64,000 nt of DNA from the NCBI GenBank assembly GCA_950295325.1, contig OX485804.1, positions 18,664,001 to 18,728,000 of the forward strand. Reading direction: 5' to 3'. Positions within the stretch are counted from its first letter, which is position 1, and the number at the start of each line of letters is the position of its first letter. A program made the translations under genes and the position numbers. Positions 47,837 through 57,689 of this stretch are shown here, piece after piece. Below the pieces are notes generated by a model that was given only the letters and a program-made list of their open reading frames with translations, was not told the DNA's origin and searched no databases. Source of the stretch: Polytrichum commune. Taxonomy: Eukaryota > Streptophyta > Polytrichopsida > Polytrichales > Polytrichaceae.

Positions 47837-49028
47837 CTACCTGTGTTCGGAGGGAGGAGGAGAAGTAAAGACGGGAGTAGGAGGAGGAGACACGATTCTC
47901 CTATTAACCTTTGGAGGCGGAGGAGCACCGATGGGAACGCGACGAGCGGCGGCCGCATCGTCAACTCGGACACCATCGCCTGGCGACTGATTCTGTCTTT
48001 TACCATGAGCTCTGTTGTTACATTTTTCCTTTTTGCAATCCTGTACGTAGTTGGAGGAAGACATCATTGTTAGTGTTATCCAACGAGACAGATAAGTTAA
48101 GTATGTACATCAATTAAATAACACAACGTTGTATCCTTGCCGACTTTGGACTAGTTTTGACCTTTGTAAATGGAATTTTTTCTTTCTGGAGTACAGTAGT
48201 TGGAGGTAGACATCATTGTTGGTGTTTTTCAAAGAGACAGAGAGCCTATGTCCACTAACACATCGTTGTACACTTGCCAACTTTAGACTATGTTTTCACC
48301 TTTGTAGGTGGAACTTTAAAGCACTCTACAATTAACAATGTAAACAACTCTAGGCAATTTCGATGTTTCAAGAAGTGAACTTTGGCTCCAGTGAGAATTA
48401 CAGTAGCATTGCTTATTTACTGCTGGCACAAATGTGTGAAGCTCATGGAAAACTAGGTGCTCGGTGTGCTGCGGACTTGAGTCAACGACTGCCATTCACT
48501 GAAATTTACAATTTTGTGCATGGTGTACATGCTAGTTTAATATAGCAGGCAGATACATACAGGAGAATTCTTCGATGCACTTTCTCTCGATAGCTTGGGA
48601 CCAGGTGGTGCCGACTCGAAAACAACACGGTCCCCGGAACGCCAATCGACACCTGCAACGAATTAGACGAGCCGGCCAATTTATTGAGGTTGTTCAAATT
48701 GTGGTCGTTTGCAATTTGTTGGAAAAATCTATTGCAATTGCAATGCGAAAATTGGAAGAAGGTAACTCCTTGTTTGCAAGATGACACGGTGACAACGACT
48801 TCTAAAAATGTTGCGCAGAGAATTTTGCTAGCATGTTACAACATTGCTAAACCGTTGAGGAGCTAAGGATTGGAAGCTGGTGTTAGCAATGAAGCAAAGA
48901 GGACCTGGAGGGTGCCGAACACTGAAGCTGCCTGAAAGTGTCTCCGAAGCGGATACGATAAAAACCGAGCAGGTTAGTAGCAGCAGCAGTAACTGCAAGA
49001 TGAAGAGCCATGGCATTGCGATCGACAT
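47837..49028 (-). CDS. Small secreted proline-rich protein (family unrecognised), 139 aa
   Basis: Three exons at 49028-48905, 48652-48561 and 48040-47837. All junctions are GT-AG with matching phases (1, then 0), giving 139 aa. Residues 1-28 (MSIAMPWLFILQLLLLLLTC...) form a strong cleavable signal peptide, so export is likely. The middle is basic and polar, with C74 and C79. The C-terminus carries RRVPIGAPPPPK (105-116), RRIVSPPP (119-126) and SPPPSEHR (132-139). The final codons overlap a good donor-like CACAG|GTAGGT, so an alternative longer form is possible. The layout and C-terminal motif match the 145 aa gene at 55.3-57.7 kb. The RxVPxG part faintly recalls CLE peptides but most CLE positions are missing. 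Function unknown. Confidence 0.62.
48048..48320 (-). repeat. Tandem duplication covering a 3' splice site
   Basis: Two copies about 145 bp apart, each containing (minus strand) AACAATGATGTCT-CCTCCAACTAC followed by an AG and a purine-rich stretch. The proximal copy supplies the acceptor of exon 3 of the 139 aa gene. The distal copy (near 48196) preserves an AG followed by AAAGAAAAAATTCC. Confidence 0.65.
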
Positions 49029-50139
49029 CTCACGAGAGCTTTTGATCTAGCAGTTGACCAACGTCAATTCTCGTTTGCATTCACAAACACTGACACCAAT
49101 TGTCTTAAATCAACCTACGTTGTGAACCATCCAAGGCCAAATACAGCAAGAGGAAACTTGGAACACTGCTCGTTGCTGAACTTAACATTGAAGTTCGTCC
49201 ACCTAGACATCTTTCCCAGCGGACAATAAGCAGATAATGTACTTCTTGAAAATAGAGATTCTGCATGCCATATTAGTGGAGCAATTTTCTGTCACGCACA
49301 TTAACTCCTACTTCTCTACCAGTGTATCCTACACAATGAAGTATCATAAATTCGTTCCACTTTTTACAAAACTTCCGGAGTCCCAGCCCATCCTCATTCC
49401 ACCTCCTCGTGCACTTGCAAAGGTGCATATGAATACCATTTGCGTTTTTCCCGCTTGCTCTTTGCTTGGTGATAAATTCAATAAATTGCAGTTCTTTTGT
49501 ACACCTTTCCCATCGCATAAGAGGACAATGCATTACTTGAAAATTGAGATCCTCGTGCCAAATGCGCGAAGCAATTTTGATGTCCCGCACATTAATTCCT
49601 ACCTCTCTAGGATATCAAATGTCATAAACTTGTTACGCTTTTTACAAAGGTGTCGCAGTCCCAGCCCCAGCCCCATCCTCACTTCAGCCCCTCATTGCTC
49701 TTTACCTAGGTGCATAATACATACACTAATTGCTCTTAATCCAAATCGCTTGTCGTTTCTAGGTCATTTAACAAGTTGTACCTCCCCTGTGACCGGCATC
49801 CCGATGAACTTGCCCTCTACCTCGGAGAGGCATTCCTATTTGGTGGCAGCATGCCATGAACTCCATCGCTACCAGACGGAACAGTTTGCATCAACTGATG
49901 GTGAATGCAACTCGCGCTGCTGGATCCTCGATTATCGGCGAGGGTCACCTCGATGGATACCTTGACAGCCTCGGATCTACGGTAGCAAATTGCAATGTCT
50001 AATCCGCGCTATATGCCCGGAGATGCATATATCGTTGATCCTGACCTCTCCGATGGTATCCTGGATTAGCTCCTCCAGCGCTGCCCGGATCGTCCGCTGC
50101 GGATAAGTACCCTTCAAAATGGCTTCCAGGCAGGGTTGA
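49029..50139. other. Upstream region of the 139 aa gene with a tandem duplication
   Basis: 49235-49440 and 49530-49730 are diverged copies about 300 bp apart. They share TACTTGAAAATWGAGATYCT, CGCACATTAAYTCCTAC, TTTTTACAAA and CCCATCCTCA. The open plus-strand frame across both copies is probably accidental. At 50000-50135 the minus strand reads an unidentified coding-like stretch. Confidence 0.5.
49999..50138 (-). pseudogene. Unidentified coding-like fragment
   Basis: One minus-strand frame reads RTIRAALEELIQDTIGEVRI then NDICISGHIARI before a stop. Composition and hydrophobic periodicity look protein-like, and GC content is higher than in the surroundings. It abuts the left end of the nested transposon at 50140. 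I do not recognise it. It may be a severed exon or chance. Confidence 0.25.
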
Positions 50140-50475
50140 GGGCCACTTCACACACGAGACTGAGAGCCCGTGACCATTTAACTTCAAGCACTCTCATTGG
50201 TGGAAAAGGCGGAGCCGGTCCGAGTTCGCTTCACACTACGCTTGAGGGACCAACGGAGTATGTGAATGCAAGATGGATTCTTACATGGCATCAAATGGAT
50301 CATGTTTCATGGTCACTTGGATTATTTTCAAAAACCACTTATTGATGTTAGGGCCACTTCACACATGAACCAAGAGCCGTGACCTTGTAATGGTGAGGAC
50401 CCTTGACTCTCATCCAAAGGCCGTACCATGGGTGTTGGGAAAGCCATTTGATGTAGTCATGGTCCCTCAAACATA

Positions 50476-51417
50476 CCGTAGGTTCATAGCTGGTTCGACA
50501 CATGTTAGCCGAATAATTAATTAAATTTCAAAAAGTCGGTTCGGCACCTAAAAATAGAATATTCGTATTTTCGGCAATTTTCTCTTTTAATTTAAAATTT
50601 TCGGCTTAAATTCATTTTCTATCTTCTATTTAAGCTTACATCTTGTACATCTCTCTCGCATTGAATGACAAGTAAGATGTGAGTGAAGAGTTGAGAATGC
50701 TCTGTGCTTTATGCAAGTAGAGTGGAGTTGTGTTCAACAATGCATATGGGATATGTAAACTTTGAGGTGAAGCACCGAGTTAGACTTCATTTTTATAACA
50801 CGCATAACGTTTGCATAGAGTCTTCAAATGACATAAAATTTGTTGGAGGTGAAAGATTACTTGATTTCTAAACTTTTCTTAGACCAACAAAATTCCAAAA
50901 AAGTTGATCTTCTATGCACAAATGAGCTCCGAAAAACTGTTATGAACGCATTTTAATTTTTTGATCTTTACACGGCTGCAATGTTTTGTCCATATCTTTT
51001 GCATAAAGACTTATTTTGACACAAAACTTGTTGGAGGTGGAAGAAGGATTGATTTCTCAACTTTTGTTAGTTGGACAAAATTCTATAAAACTTCATCTTC
51101 TATGCTCAATTGGACTCCAAAAATTTGTGTACAACACATTTGAAAAGCCTCACCTAGAGTCTTGCTACTTCTTAACCCATATTCTTTGTGGACTAATGTA
51201 AGTGAGCTTGATTACAAAAGGAGCACCTTCTCTCTTTCAAAATTCACATATGCTTTCACTGTGAGTAAAACTCTAGTGAGAAGTAAAAATTTCTTACTTT
51301 TTGGAAATTTTGAAAAGTAATTAATTTCATATTCGGCAAAAAATGCCAATAGTATTCCAAAATTTTCGGCATCTATTTTTAGAATTATTTTCTGTCGAAC
51401 CAGATATGAACCTACGG
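50476..51417. mobile_element. Mariner/Stowaway-like MITE (innermost)
   Basis: A 942 bp element whose ends CCGTAGGTTCATAGCTGGTT and the near-perfect inverse at 51393-51417 are flanked by TA (50474-50475 and 51418-51419). Sister copies of the host read CCTCAAGCGTAGTGTGAAG without it. AT-rich interior, no coding. Confidence 0.82.
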
Positions 51418-51632
51418 TAGTGTGAAGTGAGAATGGACCATGGTACCGGACCATTGTATATTTTGTTGGTGGAAAAAGAGGGGAGGATTTAGTTTAATAC
51501 AATATGTCTCAACCTCTATCAATTTAAGAGAATTATTTGGTGGTGTTTGGGAATCTATCCTGGAATTTATTTTGGAATATGCCCTACAATCTATCCTGAA
51601 ATTTGTCATGCTGGAAAAAACATTTAAAAAAT

Positions 51633-51703
51633 CATGGTCTCCCGGAATTTTCGTCAAGCCCCCCGCTTGGAGGTAGGCTTGACGAAAATTCCGGGAGACC
51701 ATG
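51633..51703. repeat. Perfect 28 bp hairpin inside copy D
   Basis: Arm 51633-51660 begins CATGGTCTCCCGGAATTTTC. Arm 51676-51703 is its exact reverse complement. The loop is 15 nt (51661-51675). Other family copies have single, unpaired sequence here. Confidence 0.95.
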
Positions 51704-52163
51704 AAGCCTTATCCATAGTCCGCCATGTAGGACTCCATGTAGACTTCTCATCCATGAAGTCTTCTTTGGGCCTTTAGGCTTTCACCTTCATGTGTGAAGT
51801 GAACTTGGACAGTGTCCACCCTTTCGACCAATGAGAACTCTTAGATTGCAATGGTCACGGGCCTTCAGTCTTGTGTGTGAAGTGGCCCTTAGGCCTCACA
51901 CAAAACCGGGAGATTATGGCAGTCCAAACGCTCACAACCATTGTTCTATTTTATTTTGTCATGTGTGAGGACCCGCATGAATAGAAATCCATTGAAATAG
52001 CATTTGGTTAAGGCTTTGGTCACATATGACTTGACACTACACTTCAAGGTTTGTGATCACACTACTTGATTTTGGAAGTGTCTTGGGACGGCGTTTGGAC
52101 ACTTTCTTTTGCGCTCCCACAATTTCATGGTCACTACTCTTGGTTCGTGTGTGAAGTGGCCTT

Positions 52164-55100
52164 GAGATTTGTACCTGTCACAACCCATTGATAGCTTGTC
52201 ACCGTCGCTAGCGCCACCTAACTTGTCAAAAGACAAATGGCAAAAACCTTCAACCCGTCAAATTATACCCAAAATCCATGTCACTTGATGGATGAATTTT
52301 TAGAATACATGTCACCTTTCATCTCATCTAAACTCCAAATCCGTTACTGCTTGTCGAGTCCCAATTGCCTTAGGAACCTCGCTCGGAACTTGGAAGGAGC
52401 TTTGGATCTTGCCATTGCGATTCTATTTAGTATGTTGGCTATCATGTGGGTAGATTATGTGACGCATGCAATCTTAGAGGCATTCAAGGATGAAGAGCCA
52501 ATCTAGTATTTGAGAATGACATCTTTTTTATTTTGGTTTCTTTTTAATATGCTAGTTGATGTATTGTATGAATTGAACAAGATGAATATGAAGTTCTAGT
52601 ATGATCATGTGGATATTACATCAATAGGATCAACACTTGGAGCATGTGTTCCAATTCTAAGTAAATCTCTTCCCATGTGGAACATGGCCAAACTTTGGAA
52701 GGTCTGCAAAGAGTTTGGGAAAGTTTGTAAAAGATTGTGTACCAAACGTGAGGATGTCATTTGTTCATAGCGATGGGATAGAGGTGATATATCCACTTAG
52801 CTAAGGCCATGAACATTGCTTGAGTGTAAGCTAAGCCTGCAATCCATATGTGAATTCAGTGCCGATGATTTTGATTGGTAATCTGTTATTCTAGAATGGA
52901 GGAACATGAGGGATCATTGCATTTTAGTGATAGATTGAACTACTTTTGGTGTGACTCGCCTCAAAACATTACTCAAAATTATGAATTGCAGGTGATGATT
53001 ATAGGGGTCGTGGACAACCAAATAATAATAATGACTTTGATTGCATATTGTTTAAATTTGTACTACTTCTATACGTTGTTGTGACTTTTTTTTTTTGGAA
53101 ACTAGTAGGAGTTTGTAGAGCCATCAAATGGAAAAATTAGGTGTCAAGAAACATGTTGACATATGACCAACTCATCAAAAAACCAATGATGTAACAATTG
53201 GCCATCACATGAAAGACAAAACCCTTTGTCAAGTGACAACACTAGTTCCAGCTACTAAACGTGCATGAGGCATGCAACTTCAACAAGGTAACCAAGCCTT
53301 ACATGTAATAGGCAATGAACTCCCCCCAAATGCATTTTTGATTGTAAAGGCGAAGGATGGATTTCAATGACTCTAATTGGTTGAGAACAAAATGGCTTGC
53401 CTAGCAATGTAATGTGCTTCGGAATACATGGGGTGCATTACGCAAAGTAAGGTTGGCTCATATTACAAAGAGAAATTAATTCTACTTGAGTCTTCACAGA
53501 CACTTTAATCTTTGCACCCATTTCTCCTAGGTTGCAAAAACATGCCGTTTGTGTGAGATGATTGCCACTTTCAAATCATGCCCTTAGCCACTTACCTCAT
53601 ATTTGTGGAGTTTGTATGAATATCTTTTTCATTGTCAAATTGAAGGGTATCATGGTCATTAAATGGTCCTATACCCCCCCTTCCCAATTATGTCCATTGT
53701 TGAGCCTATAATAGTTAGCTTATTATGAGTTTGTAGTCCGATATGTTTTCAACACGTGTCTTCTAGCTATTACATCCACACCGAACCACAAAGTGCTCAA
53801 ATACAATGGTTTGATTAGAAAATAAACCATGAAAGGGGTGCAAACTATAAGGGGGACTCTACAAACCTTTACCTTTGCTTGGGTCCCAAATCGACTTATG
53901 TTACCTTATCAATGAATGTAGCCATTTTTCTCATATTGTTTGAAGCTTGTATAGACAATCTTATTTGACATTCTCCAAGTGAACATTCTTTTCCTTATCA
54001 AATGATCATGCAGGTCCTCATACATGCGTTGGATTTTGAATGTAAAATAGCTACTAGTTGTTGAGCACGTGATTCAATTGCTTTCAAACACATGTCATTT
54101 TCCGTTCTTAGATCCAAGCCCAACCACAAACCACCCAAATGTGGGTGAAAGGGAATTGTTGCACATTGATCTATATATTTTTATAATAATAAAAAAATCT
54201 CCTCCATCCATTCAAAGTCATTCACATTACTACATTATTTACCATAGTAGATGCACACCAATATCACCTATGGGTATCAATTACCATTTAGGGTTCCATG
54301 TTGCTGTAACATTTTGACCAATGACATTAATTTCATCAAGTAAGGTATATCATATTCCTTGATGTGCATACTACATCTCTCATATTTAGTAATGTGGGCT
54401 AAAGCTAGGATGGGTGGAAAATAAATGATATATTTATAACTAAATATGTCAACCCATCATTTTAACATTTTGTAAAACTCATTGATTTCATATTTCTATT
54501 TAAAAAATGATAATGTAACATTAAAAAAAATGACGTGGGTCAAGGAATACTACATTGACCAAAATTAGTGTGATATATCAAAATTATAGTAGACCATAAT
54601 TATGAGTGTGGAAAGTGTAGATTTTTTTCTCTTATCCAAGTAAGAGCTAATGTGTAACTAATTGAATTGTAGCTATTCATATTCACCTAAGGTAGAAAAT
54701 CACTTTTACAATAATCCCAAATGGTAGGCCACACTAAATAGTGTAACTCCAAACGGTAATCTAGGAGGAGCGGTAACACCACGTGATCGTGACGGCCGCT
54801 GACGCTGGCAATGCCAGCATTGGGCGTGGCAAGTGAGGACGCCGCGGGTTGCCGCAGGGACTTGAATTTAGCTGCCGTGGCTTGCCGCCGGCAGCGCGCT
54901 CGGCGAGGGCCATGGCCATTGGTGGGAGCTGTGAATCGAGGAACTCGAGTCTTGAAGGAAGCAAGCAAGCCTGGATTGTCAGAGCATGTGATTCCTCCGG
55001 AGATTCTTGAAGCGCAGCATATGGCTCGGGCGGGCGGAGATCTACTTATTATTAGGCCAGTTTCAAATGCCATCCCATTCGCGGTTCGTAGTTTAAAGAT

Positions 55101-55283
55101 CAGGAGCTTAAGGTTGTATTCATTGTTCCTCTGCATGGAGAGGCGAATGCCGACAGAGCTTTATTTTGTGCACTTAGGCTTGGCGGTAGACAGCTTGGGA
55201 GCTTGAGAGCTTCAAATGAGCCCCCGAAAGCAGGTAGAATAACAATAACAATAATGCTGCTGTTGCATCAAACGAGTGGTGTC
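52164..55283. other. Intergenic and upstream region of the 145 aa gene
   Basis: Mostly AT-rich with no gene recognised. The frame at 52237-52506 is open but matches nothing known to me. From about 54750 GC content rises sharply, consistent with the promoter and leader of the 145 aa gene. Confidence 0.4.
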
Positions 55284-57689
55284 ATGGCGCCGAAATTGCT
55301 TGCCGGGTGGTCCATGGCGCGGGTGAGTAGGAAGGTGCAGCAGATCACGAAGACGAAGCAATGGGAGGTGTTCCGCCAGTTGATGTTGTTGGTCATCCTT
55401 CTCATCTGGTTTTCGATGGCAACCTCCGCCATGTACCACCGTCTCTCAGGTATGCGCCAGGATTAAGTTAACTTATCTACACTGGAATGCATGTTGTTTG
55501 CAAGTTTGCAACATAAGTGATACTTGTCTAATTTGTTACTTCAGTTTGAAGGGCAGCCGGATGCGCCAGTTCATACTGCAAAATGCCGAATTTTTTTGTG
55601 CAGTGTATAGGTGGCCATTGATTAAGTCGCCGTGGTAGATCAGGAGAAGGTCATTATATTCCTAAGGCTCTTAAAATCATTGGAGAGTGTCTGCATGACC
55701 AAACTGGAGTTGATGACTACCTCTTAATCTGATTGTGTCTCGGCACTGTGAAATAAGAGCAGTAATGTCGCATTTGATCATCCTTGCAATGGTTTAGTCT
55801 AAAATCGTCTCACCAAGATCAGCTGGATGCGGGAGTTACTACAAAATAACGAATTATTGAACCATTTTTGGTGGAGCTTGGTTGGTTGGTCTCAAGGTTG
55901 GTCCCCGCTTACTTTGGATTGATTTCAAGTAGAGCTTGAGCTTGTAGTCATGTTAAGTCGATGGATACAAGTTCAAGTTCGTTATTGAAATTGTAATCGA
56001 TATAAAATAAGAAGGAATCAAGCTCCGCCGTTTTAGGTGCACGTAAGGGTCCAACATTTTTACGTCCAAACTTGCAAGCTTGAGTTAACGTTTCTGTGTG
56101 GCGAGTTTTTGAACATTTTAAATGGCCGCGGAGTCGCCTAGATTAAGAGGAGATATTCGTACATTGTATTCCTATGGCTCCTAAATTGCTGGAAAGAACT
56201 AACACCACCATACCGGAATTTCAAATTCCAATTGATTATCACCTGTGAGTCTGAATGCAATTCGACACTGTGCAAGAACAACGCTCCATTTGATCCTGCT
56301 TCAATGTGAGACTTAAGTCCCCGTTACTTGATAGATTAGCCATTAGCTAGATACAATACAGCTTTGATAAAGGTTGTCAACCTTGGGTATAATCATGTCC
56401 AGCACTCATACGGTTTACGGAAACAATATAATTAAAAGTGAGCACAGATTTGAACCATCTTTGTAGGATTTGTATTCCATGGCTTTGATTGCATCGGCAC
56501 ATTCTCTTTTCAATTTGTGATATTCCACTTGTGACCTTCTTGTTCCTTCGTCCAATATTTCACTGCAGCTATATATCGTAATTACAATCTGCTACTCATT
56601 TGTTCTTAGTTCGTGACAAACTTAATACTTCGTGCAGACTCGGGAGCAGCCCTCACTGGCGATTCATCTCCCCTCGGACAACAAACTCACCGGCTCTTAC
56701 AATCAAGAAAATTTGCTCTGTAAATTAGTTCTGGTGAGGAACCTGTTCTCCTTCTCTCTACATTTGAACCTATCTTGCGGGGTTAATAAGAGTGGTATGC
56801 GTGTGTCTCCGTTCCACCCGGGTTTCGACAAGTGTATGTGACCCGGATGGTATCACATCTTTCATTAATATTGATTCCGATGTGTTATTTGCACATTTAA
56901 CATATACATATAATTTTCAAAATGCACGATATCTCTTAGGGTCACTTTACACTATGGCCGTGACCATGAAATTGTGAGGACCCTTGGAACTTATCCAAGG
57001 ACGTATCACCGGCAATGGACGTTGAATTTCTGTGTTGTCACGGGCCTTCACGTGTAATCTAAAGACGTACAATGGGGCACTTAACTGAATGCTATTTCAC
57101 TATCCTATATAGGTGGGCCCTTTTACACAATAAGAATCAAGGGTTGTGAGACTTCGAAGTGTCATGGGCTACCGGTTTTATGTTACAGTCACCTTTTTGA
57201 AGTGGCTTGACGCAAAATTTGGTAGGCTATGAATCATTATCCATCGCATGCCATGTAAGATTCCATGTGGTTTTTTCATCCATTCAAACTTTTTTGGTCC
57301 CTGAGATCCTCGAGCTCTAGTGTAAAGTGAAGTGGGGTGGTCTTGGCATTTTCCTCCAATATTGATTCTAGGTTTCAATGGGCGCAGACCAGACCCCGAA
57401 GCTCTAGTGTAAAGTGTTGGTTATGTGAGTACAAAACCCGCACAGCAAATAAGTGTGTTTTTTGTTTACTTGAATAACCGATGTTGATAATGAGATTCGT
57501 TGACAGTGGTGATTGTGTGATGTACAGGATCTTACAGCATTTGAAAGCACTGAATTAGCGAATCCACGTGAATTGCCGATTGGGCGTCCACTACCGCCCA
57601 CATCGCAAGGGCGTCGTGTACATCCACCGCCGCCTCCACCATCAAAAGATGCTCAAGCAGATTCACCACCGCCGCGTCCTCCACCATGA
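55284..57689 (+). CDS. Small membrane-anchored or secreted proline-rich protein (family unrecognised), 145 aa
   Basis: Proposed exons 55284-55449, 56610-56719 and 57528-57689, joined in phase 1 then phase 0, give 145 aa. ATG 55284 has the best start context (GTCATGG). In-frame ATGs at 55254 and 55314 are alternatives. A basic N-terminus precedes one hydrophobic segment (about residues 34-49, LMLLVILLIWFSMATS), fitting a signal anchor or uncleaved signal. The C-terminus has RELPIGRPLPP (106-116), GRRVHPPPPPPSK (120-132) and SPPPRPPP. Exon 2 is the least certain: an acceptor at 56638 also looks good but breaks the frame. Intron 2 contains a TTA-flanked MITE. The motif order and exon phases match the 139 aa gene on the other strand. 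Function unknown; a peptide precursor is one possibility. Confidence 0.5.
56939..57420 (+). mobile_element. PIF/Harbinger-like MITE, copy E, in intron 2 of the 145 aa gene
   Basis: A 482 bp element starting GGGTCACTTTACACT and ending AGTGTAAAGTGTTGG, with TTA on both sides (56936-56938 and 57421-57423). The interior is collinear with the AXR1 intron copy. A second AGTGTAAAGTGAAG block lies near 57318. Confidence 0.75.

Larger units (their letters stand above)
50351..51888 (+). mobile_element. PIF/Harbinger-like MITE, copy D (inserted in copy C)
   Basis: Begins GGGCCACTTCACACATGA, ends GTGTGTGAAGTGGCCC, and is flanked by an exact TTA duplication (50348-50350 and 51889-51891). The empty site is visible in the sister copy B, which reads straight through. 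This defines the 3 bp target duplication of the family. D is itself interrupted by a TA-flanked element. Confidence 0.88.
50140..52163 (+). mobile_element. PIF/Harbinger-like MITE, copy C (outermost host)
   Basis: Left half at 50140-50350, right half at 51892-52163. The two halves join into a sequence collinear with the intact copy at 22105-22605. Ends are GGGCCACTTCACACACGA and GTGTGTGAAGTGGCC, flanked by TTGA on each side. It is split by copy D at a TTA target. Confidence 0.85.

Noticed and set aside
49237-49965. 242-codon open plus-strand frame
   Set aside because: It spans a diverged ~300 bp tandem duplication. The two halves keep the frame by chance, with no domain, splice context or codon pattern supporting a gene.
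54811-55206. 131-codon frame upstream of the 145 aa gene
   Set aside because: The GC-rich leader naturally stays open in several frames on both strands. No recognisable domain or splice link to the downstream gene.
56638-56760. Alternative exon 2 of the 145 aa gene starting after CGTGCAG
   Set aside because: It opens a longer frame on its own but cannot be joined in frame to both exon 1 and exon 3.
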